From: Sphingomonas sp. KR3-1
GTDB taxonomy: Bacteria > Pseudomonadota > Alphaproteobacteria > Sphingomonadales > Sphingomonadaceae
NCBI RefSeq assembly: GCF_040049295.1
Contig: NZ_JBDZDQ010000001.1
Span: 434,001 to 498,000, forward strand
Length of the DNA stretch: 64,000 nucleotides
Reading direction: 5' to 3'
Below the pieces are notes generated by a model. The model saw nothing but the letters and a program-made list of their open reading frames with translations. It was not told where the DNA came from and did no database searches. The translations under genes and the position numbers were made by a program. Position 1 is the stretch's first letter, and each line of letters opens with the position of its first letter. This document shows, one piece after another, positions 34,802 to 44,086 of this stretch.

Positions 34802-36748
34802 ATGATTGAAGGCCTCTCGAAGGGTATTCTCGCACTGCCACGCGTCGCCAAGCGTGCGATTGCCGTCGGCGCCGATGCCGGCATGTGCGCACTGTGCGTC
34901 TGGATTGCGCTTTACCTTCGCCTCGGCGACTGGGTCTCGCTTCAGGGCGCGCAATGGCTGGCAGTGGTCGTATCGATTCTTCTCGCGATCCCGATCTTCA
35001 TTGTCTCGGGCCTCTACCGCGCGATTTTCCGCTATTCGGGTTCGGCCGCCCTCATAAGCCTCGCACAGGCGGCGATTGTCTACGGTACGCTCTACGCATC
35101 CGTCATCACCCTCGTCCATATCGACAGCATTCCGCGCACCGTGGGTGTGATCCAGCCCCTGTTGCTGTTCCTTTTCGTCGCGGCCTCTCGCGTCATGGCC
35201 ACCTGGCTGCTTGGCGACGGATATGCGCAGCTGCGCAAGTCGGCTTCGCGCCAGGCCGTGCTGATCTACGGAGCCGGATCCGCCGGAAGGCAGCTCCATC
35301 GCGGGCTCGCCGCGACGCCGATGCGCGTCGTCGGATTTATCGACGACAATGAAGATCTGCACCGCCAATCGCTGATGGGCATCCGCATATATGCGCCGGC
35401 CGAGATCGAGGAGCTTGTCGAGCGGCTGGACGTAACATGTGTCCTGCTCGCAATCCCTTCGGCAAGCCGGCGCCGGCGCATCGAGATCATCGAGATGGCG
35501 CGCCAGCTAGGCATCGCGGTTCGCACGATTCCGGGCCTCGACGATGTCGCCGCCGGCCGTGTCGAAGTGAGCGAAATCCGGGAGCTCGAGATCGACGACC
35601 TGCTCGGTCGTGACGCCGTGGCGCCGGACCCGGAACTGCTGGAACGCAATACCCGCGGCAAGGTCGTGCTGGTAACGGGCGCCGGCGGCTCCATCGGAAG
35701 CGAGCTTTGCCGGCAAGTGCTGTTCTCGCGTCCGACGTCCCTGCTCCTCGTGGATAGCAGCGAAGTCGCGTTGTACTCGATCCATCACGAGCTCGAGGCG
35801 CGGCGGCGCAAGAGCGGTGACACCGTCGAGATCATCCCGTTGCTTGCCTCAGTGTCCGACGCGGCGCGGATGCGGGACATCATCGAAGCGTGGCACCCGG
35901 AAACGATATACCACGCCGCCGCCTACAAGCATGTGCCCCTGGTCGAGCACAATCCGCTCGAGGGGATGTGGAACAACGTGTTCGGAACGTTGACCGTCGC
36001 CACCGCGGCGCGTGAGGCGGGCGTGCCGCAATTCGTCCTGATCAGCACCGACAAGGCCGTCCGCCCAACCAATGTGATGGGCGCAACCAAGCGGCTCGCG
36101 GAGCAAGTGCTGCAAGCGATGGCGACGAGTTCACCAGGTACGTGCTTTTCCATGGTTCGCTTCGGCAATGTCCTGGGCTCGAGCGGATCGGTGGTCCCGC
36201 TGTTCCGGCGCCAGATCCAGGCGGGCGGTCCGGTTACGATCACGCATCCTGATATCACGCGCTATTTCATGACCATTCCCGAGGCTGCACAGCTGGTCAT
36301 CCAGGCCGGTGCGATGGCCCAGGGCGGTGAAGTCTTCGTGCTCGACATGGGTGAGCCGGTCAAGATCATCGATCTCGCGCGGAAGATCATCGAGCTTTCC
36401 GGGCTGAAGATAAGGGATTCGAGCTCGCCGGACGGCGATATCGAGCTAGCCTTTGTCGGCCTGAGGCCGGGTGAAAAGCTGTATGAGGAGCTCCTGATCG
36501 GCAACAATCCGGCCTTCACCAGCCACCCGCGCATCATGAAGGCGAACGAGCATTTTATCGCGTGGGAGGAGCTCAGCGCGCAGCTGGCCAAGCTCCACGC
36601 CTCGATCGCCGCGCGCGACGTTCTCGCCGCGGTATCCAAGCTGAACGAGCTGGTTCCCGAATTCCGCCCGGACAACAACCTCGTCGACTGGGTCTATCGG
36701 CAAGCCCAAAGCAGCCTTTCGGAGCCCGGGCGCCTCGCCGGCAACTAA
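34802..36748 (+). CDS. Membrane-bound UDP-GlcNAc 4,6-dehydratase (WbpM/CapD type)
   Basis: 648 residues. Four N-terminal transmembrane helices (about 15-140) precede a first nucleotide-binding region (LIYGAGSAGRQLHRGL) and a second, catalytic short-chain dehydrogenase domain (VLVTGAGGSIGSELCRQVL, about 285 on). The active-site segment reads STDKAVRPTNVMGATK, so Met replaces the usual Tyr, as in WbpM. It makes the 4-keto-6-deoxy sugar nucleotide for QuiNAc- or FucNAc-type sugars. A second, soluble dehydratase with Tyr (pseB) lies at 60745. Confidence 0.92.
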   Translation: MIEGLSKGILALPRVAKRAIAVGADAGMCALCVWIALYLRLGDWVSLQGAQWLAVVVSILLAIPIFIVSGLYRAIFRYSGSAALISLAQAAIVYGTLYASVITLVHIDSIPRTVGVIQPLLLFLFVAASRVMATWLLGDGYAQLRKSASRQAVLIYGAGSAGRQLHRGLAATPMRVVGFIDDNEDLHRQSLMGIRIYAPAEIEELVERLDVTCVLLAIPSASRRRRIEIIEMARQLGIAVRTIPGLDDVAAGRVEVSEIRELEIDDLLGRDAVAPDPELLERNTRGKVVLVTGAGGSIGSELCRQVLFSRPTSLLLVDSSEVALYSIHHELEARRRKSGDTVEIIPLLASVSDAARMRDIIEAWHPETIYHAAAYKHVPLVEHNPLEGMWNNVFGTLTVATAAREAGVPQFVLISTDKAVRPTNVMGATKRLAEQVLQAMATSSPGTCFSMVRFGNVLGSSGSVVPLFRRQIQAGGPVTITHPDITRYFMTIPEAAQLVIQAGAMAQGGEVFVLDMGEPVKIIDLARKIIELSGLKIRDSSSPDGDIELAFVGLRPGEKLYEELLIGNNPAFTSHPRIMKANEHFIAWEELSAQLAKLHASIAARDVLAAVSKLNELVPEFRPDNNLVDWVYRQAQSSLSEPGRLAGN

Positions 36749-36901
36749 GTCGATAGCGGCAGCGCTTCGCTATCGCCGCGCGGCGCATTCGACGATCCAG
36801 CCCGGTCCGTCACGCGGTTAGCGGCGCCTGGTCGCAGTTTGTCACGGATATGGGCCGCCAGAGGAAGGAGCGGCGCTCGCCGCCCCTTCGCTGACCCTTC
36901 G

Positions 36902-37609
36902 TTACTGCAGCGCCACCACCAGCGGCGTCGTCAGCAGCGGCAAGACCGAGAGCAGGTCCTTGAAAATGTGACGCGCACGCGAGTCACCGACCATCACGAT
37001 GTCGTTGGCGAAGACCTCGGGGTCTGCGTAAGCCCCCTGCCGCAACGCCTTCAGGTTATACAGCGCCGCATAGGTCTTGCCCTGGACCGTCCGGAGCACG
37101 ACCACGTCGTCCAGCTTGGCAAATTCGGTCGTGCCCTTGGCCGCGGCGACTGCACGGAGCAGCGACATGTGACCAAGCACGGGGTACATGCCGGGCTCCT
37201 TCACCTCCCCGTCGACAGTCACCACCTGACTGACCGTTTTGGTGAGGTTGATCGTCACTTGCGGATCGCGGATGTAGCGCGCACGAAGACCATTCTCGAT
37301 AAGCTTGGCGACTTCCGCAGGAGTCTTGCCGCTGGCCTCGATCGTGCCGACGAACGGAAAGCTCAGCCTGCCGCTGGCATCCACCTGAATCTCGCGCTGG
37401 GGAATTTCGTTGATCCCCACCACGTCGATCGAAAGCTCGTCGAACGGGCCGATATAATAGGGCCGCGCCACTGCCGTCAGGTCCGTACGATCCGGCGCTG
37501 GCATCGTGGTGCCTTCGAGCCGGGTGACGCTGCCATCGGGTTCAATGCGCGAGGACGCACACCCGCTCAGCAGCAGAGACCCCACCAAGATCAAGCGAAT
37601 ATTGAGCAT
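36902..37609 (-). CDS. Polysaccharide export outer-membrane lipoprotein (Wza type)
   Basis: 235 residues. A lipoprotein signal ends LSGC (Cys17). The polysaccharide export domain begins YYIGPFDELSIDVVG and is followed by a SLBB-like segment (VVTVDGEVKEPGMYPVLG). This is shorter than E. coli Wza (about 380 residues), as usual in alphaproteobacterial exporters. It would form the outer-membrane channel with the Wzc-like protein at the right edge. About 290 bases upstream hold no gene. Confidence 0.9.
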   Translation of the reverse strand: MLNIRLILVGSLLLSGCASSRIEPDGSVTRLEGTTMPAPDRTDLTAVARPYYIGPFDELSIDVVGINEIPQREIQVDASGRLSFPFVGTIEASGKTPAEVAKLIENGLRARYIRDPQVTINLTKTVSQVVTVDGEVKEPGMYPVLGHMSLLRAVAAAKGTTEFAKLDDVVVLRTVQGKTYAALYNLKALRQGAYADPEVFANDIVMVGDSRARHIFKDLLSVLPLLTTPLVVALQ

Positions 37610-37901
37610 GCCAGCACTACCAATCGGATCGAGCGATTCATCCCCCCGCTCCAGTTAAAGGGAGCGGCCTGCGAGCGGCTCGGTTACGCTGGACCCTCGT
37701 CAAAGGCAAGCCACGGCATGCGGCCGCAGCCAGCTCCGCGGCGCCTGAATACGCTGGTCAGAGGGTCGTCAATCTCCCTTGCGGCCGACGCTGCGCGGCT
37801 ACCGCCCATCCGCTGGATTGGTGGCTTGCAGGCCGGCCGGCTCAGCAAGAAGCCGGCACCGACCGAACGGTGACACCCTCTCGCTTTGCCACGGGCTGGG
37901 C
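37610..37901. other. Gene-free gap upstream of the Wza-like gene
   Basis: About 290 bases between two minus-strand genes. I see no convincing coding frame, tRNA or hairpin terminator. The part near 37610-37690 would hold the promoter of the Wza-like gene. Confidence 0.4.
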
Positions 37902-38456
37902 TCAGCTCTCGTTAGGGCGTCGCTTCAGCGGTGACGGCTTGGCCGGAACCCCCGCCAACATGCTGTTCGGCGGCGCTGACTTGTTCACCACGGCATTGGC
38001 GGCGATGACGCATCCGTCCCCGATCGTGATCGCCCCGATCACCCGCGCGCCGGACGCGATGAAGACATTGTCGCCGACGACCGGCCTCCCCTCATAACTG
38101 AACATGATCTCCTTCGCGCCGAGCGTCACCTGATGGTAGATGACTGCATGGTGCCCGATTGACATGGCGCCGATGACCGTGCCCGAGGCGTGTGGCATGT
38201 AGAAATGCGATCCGATCTCGCAATTCGATGCGATCTCAATGCCGTGGAGATAGAAATTCACCCAGGTCAGCACTTTGGCGACCGGCCTCAATCGCTTTTC
38301 GTGAAGCCAGCGCGACACGCGATAGATACCCACCGGGGCACAGCGCGGCACCAGGAAATTGCGCCAGAGGTGATAGCTGCGCGGCCGCTTGCCCGCGCGC
38401 CCCGTGTAGAAATAATGGCGCTCGAGATCGGATTTCAGAAGCTCGATCAACCCCAT
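37902..38456 (-). CDS. Hexapeptide-repeat O-acetyltransferase (serine acetyltransferase-like)
   Basis: 184 residues. An N-terminal helical part is followed by a left-handed beta helix (about 75-165) with the CysE-like HASGTVIGAMSIGHHAVIYHQ and GARVIGAITIGDGCVI. It is shorter than CysE (about 270) and sits among glycosyltransferases, so O-acetylation of a sugar is more likely than Cys synthesis. It starts one base inside the end of the upstream glycosyltransferase gene. Confidence 0.82.
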   Translation of the reverse strand: MGLIELLKSDLERHYFYTGRAGKRPRSYHLWRNFLVPRCAPVGIYRVSRWLHEKRLRPVAKVLTWVNFYLHGIEIASNCEIGSHFYMPHASGTVIGAMSIGHHAVIYHQVTLGAKEIMFSYEGRPVVGDNVFIASGARVIGAITIGDGCVIAANAVVNKSAPPNSMLAGVPAKPSPLKRRPNES

Positions 38457-39520
38457 TATTTCGGGTTCCCCGTCCCCGCGGCACCATCGCTACCCATGAG
38501 TGAGTCCACCCATCCGGCGAGGCTGTACTGATAATACAGCTCTTGTGGCAGCGGCCGATAGGGCGTCTTCAGAAATTCATCCGGCAAGCTCGGATTGGCG
38601 CGATCGATCACATGCATGTTCTGGGAATCGTAGAAGGGATAGTCCCGCACATGCGTGTTCGTCGTGATCAGCTTCTTCCCCGAACCCAGTGCTTCGAATG
38701 TCCGCATCGTCAGCCCCATCTGGTGCGGATGCTCGATATCGACGATCGCACGCGATTTCCGGAATACCTGCTGCACCTTCGCGAAACCCAGCGTCTCGTA
38801 CTTGAAATCATCCCGCCGGGCACGCTTGAATGCCGGATTCATCAGCTTCTCGGCGTAGAACACCCATGGCGCCTTGAGGAACAAGTACCAGTATGGCTTC
38901 ACCTCCGTTCCCAGCGCCGCGCCTAGGGTGGAAATGATATGATACCGATCCGAATGGGCGGTACCGATGAAGCTCAGGTCGTATTCGGGTTCACCATCGG
39001 CCGGTGTCTCGAAGCCCGGCGCGAAGAATAGCGGCCGCAACCGCATATCATATTGCTCGGCAGCTTCCGGATCGAACGTCACCTTATCGTCGAAATAAGG
39101 CAGGAGCGCCGGGGCCGATGGCCGGTTGCGCATCGAATCCCAGATATAGAACAGGAAGCGCGCGCGCGGCATGCGTGCGCGCAACGCGGCGAGCAGACGC
39201 GTCGATACCGTCACCCCGTTGAGCACGAAGACCTGCGTATATTCCTTGTTTCCCAGTTCCGCCAATTTCCTGAAATAGTAGCGGTCGGCAAAGGGCATGA
39301 TGGCAGGCCGCATATAGCGGGTGGCAGCACTCATGATCGGGGTATCGAAGGGGCGATCGAGAAGATAGTCGACCTCCGCTCCGCGCCTGCGGAGCTCGTC
39401 GGTTATCTGTTGCGCGTAGCCGAAATCGCGCACCGCGATGAACAGAATGCGCTGCCCCGCCAGGGAGCGACCGCGCTCTGCCGGACCGACATTTTCCCGA
39501 AGCGCCGCAACGTCGTCCAT
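38456..39520 (-). CDS. Glycosyltransferase-like protein (CgeB-type)
   Basis: 354 residues. N-terminal Rossmann-like part (RILFIAVRDFGYAQQITDELRRRGA) and a C-terminal part with DIEHPHQMGLTMRTFEALGSGKKLITTN, the nucleotide-sugar-binding pattern of GT-B transferases and CgeB-like proteins. Substrate unknown. ATG 39520 lies one base after the upstream epimerase stop. Part of a tight minus-strand run with the acetyltransferase. Confidence 0.75.
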   Translation of the reverse strand: MDDVAALRENVGPAERGRSLAGQRILFIAVRDFGYAQQITDELRRRGAEVDYLLDRPFDTPIMSAATRYMRPAIMPFADRYYFRKLAELGNKEYTQVFVLNGVTVSTRLLAALRARMPRARFLFYIWDSMRNRPSAPALLPYFDDKVTFDPEAAEQYDMRLRPLFFAPGFETPADGEPEYDLSFIGTAHSDRYHIISTLGAALGTEVKPYWYLFLKAPWVFYAEKLMNPAFKRARRDDFKYETLGFAKVQQVFRKSRAIVDIEHPHQMGLTMRTFEALGSGKKLITTNTHVRDYPFYDSQNMHVIDRANPSLPDEFLKTPYRPLPQELYYQYSLAGWVDSLMGSDGAAGTGNPK

Positions 39521-39521
39521 C

Positions 39522-40643
39522 TCATGCCCCCATGAGCTTGCGCGCGCGCAGCTCGGCCGCGGCCTGTTCCGATTTGTCCACATGGACCGGCTGTGACCCC
39601 GCCCAGACACAGAACCGTGAAAGGCCGTCGGCGAGCGAGACCCTGGGCTCGAACCCGAGCAAGCGGCGGGCCTCGGTGAGATCGGCAAAGCAGTGGCGGA
39701 TATCGCCGACGCGATACTGACCCGTCACGCGGACCGGCACGTCGAAGCCCCCGGAGGCGAGTAGCTGATGGACAAGATCGAGAACCGTGGTCGGCGCACC
39801 CGCACCCAAGTTCATCACGACGCCGTCCGGAAGATCGGCGTCCAGCGCTGCGACGAGACCGTCGACGATATCGTCCACGTGCACGAAGTCGCGCGATTCA
39901 AGGCCGTCTTCATAGACCGGGATTTCCATCCCCTGCCGCGCCCGGTTGAAGAAAATCGAGATGATGCCGGTATAGGGGTTCTGGAGCGACTGCCCCTCGC
40001 CATAGACATTCTGGAATCGAAAGATGACGGGCTTGAAACCAAGCGCCGGGCCAGCCGCGCGCAGCAGCAATTCCTGAGACGCCTTCGTCGCTGCATAGAT
40101 CGAGCCGGGGAAGAAAGGCAGGTTTTCCGGCGTCGGAACCGCTTGAAGAGCGGATCCGTCCGCGCCAACCGGTTCCCAGGCATTCGCGGCAAGCTGCTCC
40201 GGCGTGCGCGGCGATGGCTGGATCAGCACGTCGGGCCGGCCCGGCGCGACATAGGCTCCTTCGCCATAGACGCTGCGGCTGGAGGCCAAGATCACGCGCT
40301 TCGGCTTTCGATCGGCAGCAGCGATCGCTTCGATGAGGGCAGCGGTCCCCAGCTCGTTGACGCCGACATAGTCTTGCACGCGGTACATGGATTGCGCCGT
40401 GCCGGTCTCGGCCGCCAGGTGATAGACCGCCTCGCACCCCTCGATCAGCTCCGGATTGCGCGCCAGGTCGCGAACATCCATCCGGAAGAAGGTTGCCCCT
40501 TCGGGCAGCACGACCTGCGGCAATGCGCCGTGGATTTGGGTCGTCAGGCTATCCACCAGGACCACGTCATGTCCCAGGCCGCGCAAGCGCCGCCCCAATG
40601 CCTGGCCGATGAAGCCCAGGCCTCCCGTCACGACAATCTTCAT
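39522..40643 (-). CDS. NAD-dependent epimerase/dehydratase
   Basis: 373 residues. NAD site TGGLGFIGQALGRRLRGLG, the catalytic region ASSRSVYGEGAY and SIYAATKASQELL (YxxxK), and RFQNVYGEGQSLQNPYTG. It belongs to the extended SDR sugar epimerase group (UDP-glucose 4-epimerase-like or dTDP-glucose dehydratase-like). A long acidic/Pro segment between the motifs resembles epimerases of O-antigen loci. Start ATG 40643 is directly before the NAD site. Confidence 0.82.
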   Translation of the reverse strand: MKIVVTGGLGFIGQALGRRLRGLGHDVVLVDSLTTQIHGALPQVVLPEGATFFRMDVRDLARNPELIEGCEAVYHLAAETGTAQSMYRVQDYVGVNELGTAALIEAIAAADRKPKRVILASSRSVYGEGAYVAPGRPDVLIQPSPRTPEQLAANAWEPVGADGSALQAVPTPENLPFFPGSIYAATKASQELLLRAAGPALGFKPVIFRFQNVYGEGQSLQNPYTGIISIFFNRARQGMEIPVYEDGLESRDFVHVDDIVDGLVAALDADLPDGVVMNLGAGAPTTVLDLVHQLLASGGFDVPVRVTGQYRVGDIRHCFADLTEARRLLGFEPRVSLADGLSRFCVWAGSQPVHVDKSEQAAAELRARKLMGA

Positions 40644-40799
40644 CAGTAGAGCCTTCGCATCTGCGCGTTTCAGTCCAGCCGAGGCTCGCCCCGACATCCA
40701 CATCATTTATCTAATTGAGATTATTGACTTATCATTGCCCATGCCGGTGAAGTGCCGGGGCGCCCCCACATTCCATAGCTCTATTCGCATACAGCCGCG

Positions 40800-41936
40800 C
40801 TACAATCCCTCGGTCAGATAGCGCCACAGTGCCGGCCAATCCCTGACGAACGGTTGCTCGGGCAGGGCCGCGACATTCCCCTCCGCCTTCCATCGGCCGC
40901 CAACCATTTCGACAAACGCATCGGACCAAGCTCGCGGGTCATTCGGCGGCAAGAAGCTGACATTGCCATAGGTGCCGGTGGTCTCGCGCGCATAGGGCAG
41001 CGCCGCCACCAGCAGGGGTTTTCCAAAACCCTTGGCCTCGGTGATCGGCAGACCCCATGTCTCCAGGCGCGAGGGGAAGAGGACAACGTCGCAATCCTCA
41101 TACTCCGCGGCCATTTGATCGCGATCCTGCCGCCCTATGAAGCGGACGCCTTGCACGCCTGCATAGCGGCGCACCAGCTCCCGCGCCCATCTGTTTTCAC
41201 TGCCATCCAGCGTCATCCGGACATCGATCTGCTCGGCGACCTCGGCAGGCAGCAGCTTCGCCGCCTCGCAAAGGACTTCCATGTTCTTGAACACGCGGGG
41301 AAGCGACGGATAGAGCAAGCGCAGCGGGCGCCCCGGCGTGGGCACCCTTGGCGGCTTCCCCTCGGGAATGGCCGAACCCGCTTCTTCCGGCTCGGCCGAA
41401 ACCAGTCCGGGATAGGCAACGACGATGTTCGGATGGCCGGTCTTGCGCCGAAAGGCGTCGCGCAGCCAGGATTGCTGCACGATAACGGCATAGTTGCGCC
41501 GGATGAACAGCGCATAGAGACGCATGTACAGCTTGTTGAACAGGAAGAAGCGCGGATCGAACCGCGCCTCGGTAAGGCTCGGTCGATAGAAGGGGGACGG
41601 ATTGTGGCAATAAACCGCCTGCCGCCGCGCCTGGACACACGGAGTCACGTCGTGCAGCGACACCCAGAGATCGGGCTTCAGCTCACGCGACAGGGCGGCA
41701 AAGCCAGACCATTCGAGCCGCAGCCGGTTCAGCCAGCTCGCCTTGGACTCCGGGAAGGCGATCGCATGCACCCGATCACTCTCGATGAGGCTCTCACTGT
41801 GCACGAGCGCCGTAATCCGCCATTCCTTGCCCAGCGTTGCCGCAGCGCTCTCCAGGCCCTCGAGCAGAATCGTAAGGGGTCCGCCCTCCGTAAAATTGAC
41901 GGCCGATACGACGAGGTGACGGGAGGTCATCTTCAC
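40800..41936 (-). CDS. Glycosyltransferase family 4-type
   Basis: 378 residues, GT-B fold. The N-terminal domain carries FTEGGPLTILLEGLE (acceptor loop). The C-terminal domain has DVVLFPSRLETWGLPITEAKGFGKPLL, the E-x7-E nucleotide-sugar motif of GT4. It adds one sugar of the repeat unit at the inner membrane; donor unknown. It follows the Wzy-like gene on the same strand. Confidence 0.88.
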   Translation of the reverse strand: MKMTSRHLVVSAVNFTEGGPLTILLEGLESAAATLGKEWRITALVHSESLIESDRVHAIAFPESKASWLNRLRLEWSGFAALSRELKPDLWVSLHDVTPCVQARRQAVYCHNPSPFYRPSLTEARFDPRFFLFNKLYMRLYALFIRRNYAVIVQQSWLRDAFRRKTGHPNIVVAYPGLVSAEPEEAGSAIPEGKPPRVPTPGRPLRLLYPSLPRVFKNMEVLCEAAKLLPAEVAEQIDVRMTLDGSENRWARELVRRYAGVQGVRFIGRQDRDQMAAEYEDCDVVLFPSRLETWGLPITEAKGFGKPLLVAALPYARETTGTYGNVSFLPPNDPRAWSDAFVEMVGGRWKAEGNVAALPEQPFVRDWPALWRYLTEGL

Positions 41937-41963
41937 TTCCAGGGCGCGGCGCGCAGCGACTGA

Positions 41964-43358
41964 CTACGGCCGGCCGATAGCCGAGTTGGCAGGACCGGTC
42001 AAAGCAGGTGGGACCGCCGTATAGCGCGACCTCAGTTGGAATCTGGTGAGCAGCATCGGGATGACGTTCATCGCGATATAGGCGCCCACACCGTACGCGA
42101 ACGCGGGAAGAAAGGCGCCACGCATAACGAACGTCAGGTAGAAGGAAAAATACAGCGCCGACGTCCGGTCAACGGCGCCGCCGCGATTTACGAAGTAATC
42201 GAGCCTCTGCGAATAGCCGCCCAGCGCCATTGCATAGAAGAGGACGCCGACGACCCCGAAGTCGACAAAGCCCTCGGCCGGGAACGGAAACGAGATGTTG
42301 GTGAACCACAGGCCGTGATTCAGCACCAGATAGTCTCCCAGCATCTGCCCGCTGGAGATCGGCTTGTCTGCCCACATCCCACGAGGGAAGAAGAACAGCA
42401 GCGCACCCAGCAGCTGGCGCCCGAGCTGCAATCCTTCCGTTTCGACAAACTGGATCGCGGCGACAACATTTGCCCATGCATCGTAGTGCATGTCGACGAA
42501 GTGCCCGCGGATTTCCCTCGATATGTTCTCGAAGTTGAGCAGGTCGCCCCATGAATCGATCGGATTGTTGATGAAGATCGCGGTGATGGGGAACACGAAC
42601 AGAAGCGCCGAGCCCACCAGCACGAAAACGCTGCCAGAGCTGATCCGGTTCTTCCACACCAGGAGAAAGAGGATCGAGAGATAGACCGGGCCAAGGGCGT
42701 TTCTGCGATCCATGAGGATGTTCTTGGTCATCAGGGTGAGCAGAATGAGAAAGCCAATGACGATCAGCGATCGCTTCATGTTCTTTCTGCATAGATAGAA
42801 GCCAAGCGTGGCGAAGGGCACCACGAAGGCCACCTTGTGCCTGATCGTGATGAGGATATCGCCCACCATTGCCGCATCGTCGTCGATCGTGACCGCAGAG
42901 GTTCGCATTGTTTCGAACGCCCAGGCCGCCGCGAATACGGACAACAGGACCAAAATCGGAAAAGCGCCCTGAATCTTCTCATCGCTGATTTTCAGCAATG
43001 GTTTATGAACAACGGCGATCCTTCTTTTATAGACGATGAGGAAAATTGCCGTGAACAGGAAAATGAAGATATTCGCCAAAATCATCTGACTGAATGGTGG
43101 GTTATAATTGTTGATCAGCGTCTCTCTATACTCGATGATCTGATAGATCGGCGCGACATAGAAGAACAGGAGAAGAAATATATTTACTGTCGCGTAAGCG
43201 GGGCCATAATCTTTCTTGAGCAAGCTCGTCCACGACATGTAGGCAAAAAGAATGCCATTCAGATAGAAAGAGAATGCCAGAAGATAGTCGCCCTCTCCGA
43301 TAAGAGAAAAGGGCAGCCCAATCATGTAGCACAGCAAAATCCACCAGAAAGCCGTCAT
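41964..43358 (-). CDS. Wzy-like oligosaccharide repeat-unit polymerase
   Basis: 464 residues with about 11-12 transmembrane helices and a large periplasmic loop between later helices (INNPIDSWGDLLNFENISREI onward), the usual Wzy topology. Wzy proteins share little sequence, so the call rests on topology, size and its place next to a flippase, glycosyltransferase and Wza/Wzc genes. It would join repeat units in the periplasm. The 5' two-thirds are visibly AT-richer than flanking genes, a common trait of wzy and a hint of transfer. ATG 43358 has GAGAGG upstream. Confidence 0.8.
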   Translation of the reverse strand: MTAFWWILLCYMIGLPFSLIGEGDYLLAFSFYLNGILFAYMSWTSLLKKDYGPAYATVNIFLLLFFYVAPIYQIIEYRETLINNYNPPFSQMILANIFIFLFTAIFLIVYKRRIAVVHKPLLKISDEKIQGAFPILVLLSVFAAAWAFETMRTSAVTIDDDAAMVGDILITIRHKVAFVVPFATLGFYLCRKNMKRSLIVIGFLILLTLMTKNILMDRRNALGPVYLSILFLLVWKNRISSGSVFVLVGSALLFVFPITAIFINNPIDSWGDLLNFENISREIRGHFVDMHYDAWANVVAAIQFVETEGLQLGRQLLGALLFFFPRGMWADKPISSGQMLGDYLVLNHGLWFTNISFPFPAEGFVDFGVVGVLFYAMALGGYSQRLDYFVNRGGAVDRTSALYFSFYLTFVMRGAFLPAFAYGVGAYIAMNVIPMLLTRFQLRSRYTAVPPALTGPANSAIGRP

Positions 43359-43553
43359 CTGCCTCTCAATTACACAAATTCTTCGAACACGGCTCGCTGA
43401 ACACCGCACCCGCAATCACCATCAGCGACAGGCCTCCAGTTCGCCACTCATCCCCGTGCGGGACGACCCTCTGATCGACGATTCCTGACCGCCCAGCGCC
43501 TGGCCTTCCCCTACAGAAGCGCCGACTTCGGCGCAATCGCCGTGCTAGCAGCC

Positions 43554-44066
43554 TTAGCCTCGAGCGGCCTTGGGCCCCGGCAACAGACGTGGGCTTGCGC
43601 CGACCACGATGCTGTGTGGCGGGACGTCCTTGGTGACCACGGCGCCGGCGCCGATGACTGAATATTCGCCCACCGTCACACCACCCAGCACCATAGCCCC
43701 TGCCCCCACCCACACGCCTCGCTTGAGCGTGATCGGCCGAGACACGTGCGGATAGGGCAAGGGCTGGGTCAGATCGAGGCTCGCGGTTTCGATCAGGACG
43801 CCCTGAGAGATGCGGACATAATCCTCCAGCACCACCTTCGAATGCGCACCGATCGTCGAAAGCGGGCCGATCATCACATGATCGCCGATCGAGATGTTCT
43901 CGACATATTTGAACATCGTCGACAGCGAGAACGACAGGTTCTTCGCATCGGGAAACAGGTTGCGAATCCGGCAATAGGTCCGCCAAGCGGTCCAATAGAA
44001 CTCGGCGCGGTCGATGCCCCTGCTGAGCAGCCTGAACGGCAAGCTCGTCGCAATCTTCATCATCAT
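43554..44066 (-). CDS. Hexapeptide-repeat acyltransferase (WcaF/LacA-like)
   Basis: 170 residues starting MMMKIAT; the three ATG codons at 44066, 44063 and 44060 are all possible. The beta helix (about 60-160) has SIGDHVMIGPLSTIGAHSKV, GVWVGAGAMVLGGVTVGEYSVIG and VVTKDVPPHSIVVG. Such enzymes O- or N-acetylate sugars with acetyl-CoA. It follows the Wzx-like gene by 20 bases. The 195 bases between it and the Wzy-like gene hold nothing recognised. Confidence 0.82.
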   Translation of the reverse strand: MMMKIATSLPFRLLSRGIDRAEFYWTAWRTYCRIRNLFPDAKNLSFSLSTMFKYVENISIGDHVMIGPLSTIGAHSKVVLEDYVRISQGVLIETASLDLTQPLPYPHVSRPITLKRGVWVGAGAMVLGGVTVGEYSVIGAGAVVTKDVPPHSIVVGASPRLLPGPKAARG

Positions 44067-44086
44067 AAGGTCCCGCGTAGCTCCTG

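Noticed and set aside
36751..36775. Hairpin after the WbpM-type gene as a terminator
   Set aside because: An 8-base stem is present but no T-run follows on either strand, so a rho-independent terminator is not supported.
37870..38097. Small plus-strand open frame near the acetyltransferase
   Set aside because: It is antisense to the end of a clear hexapeptide acetyltransferase and has no ribosome site.
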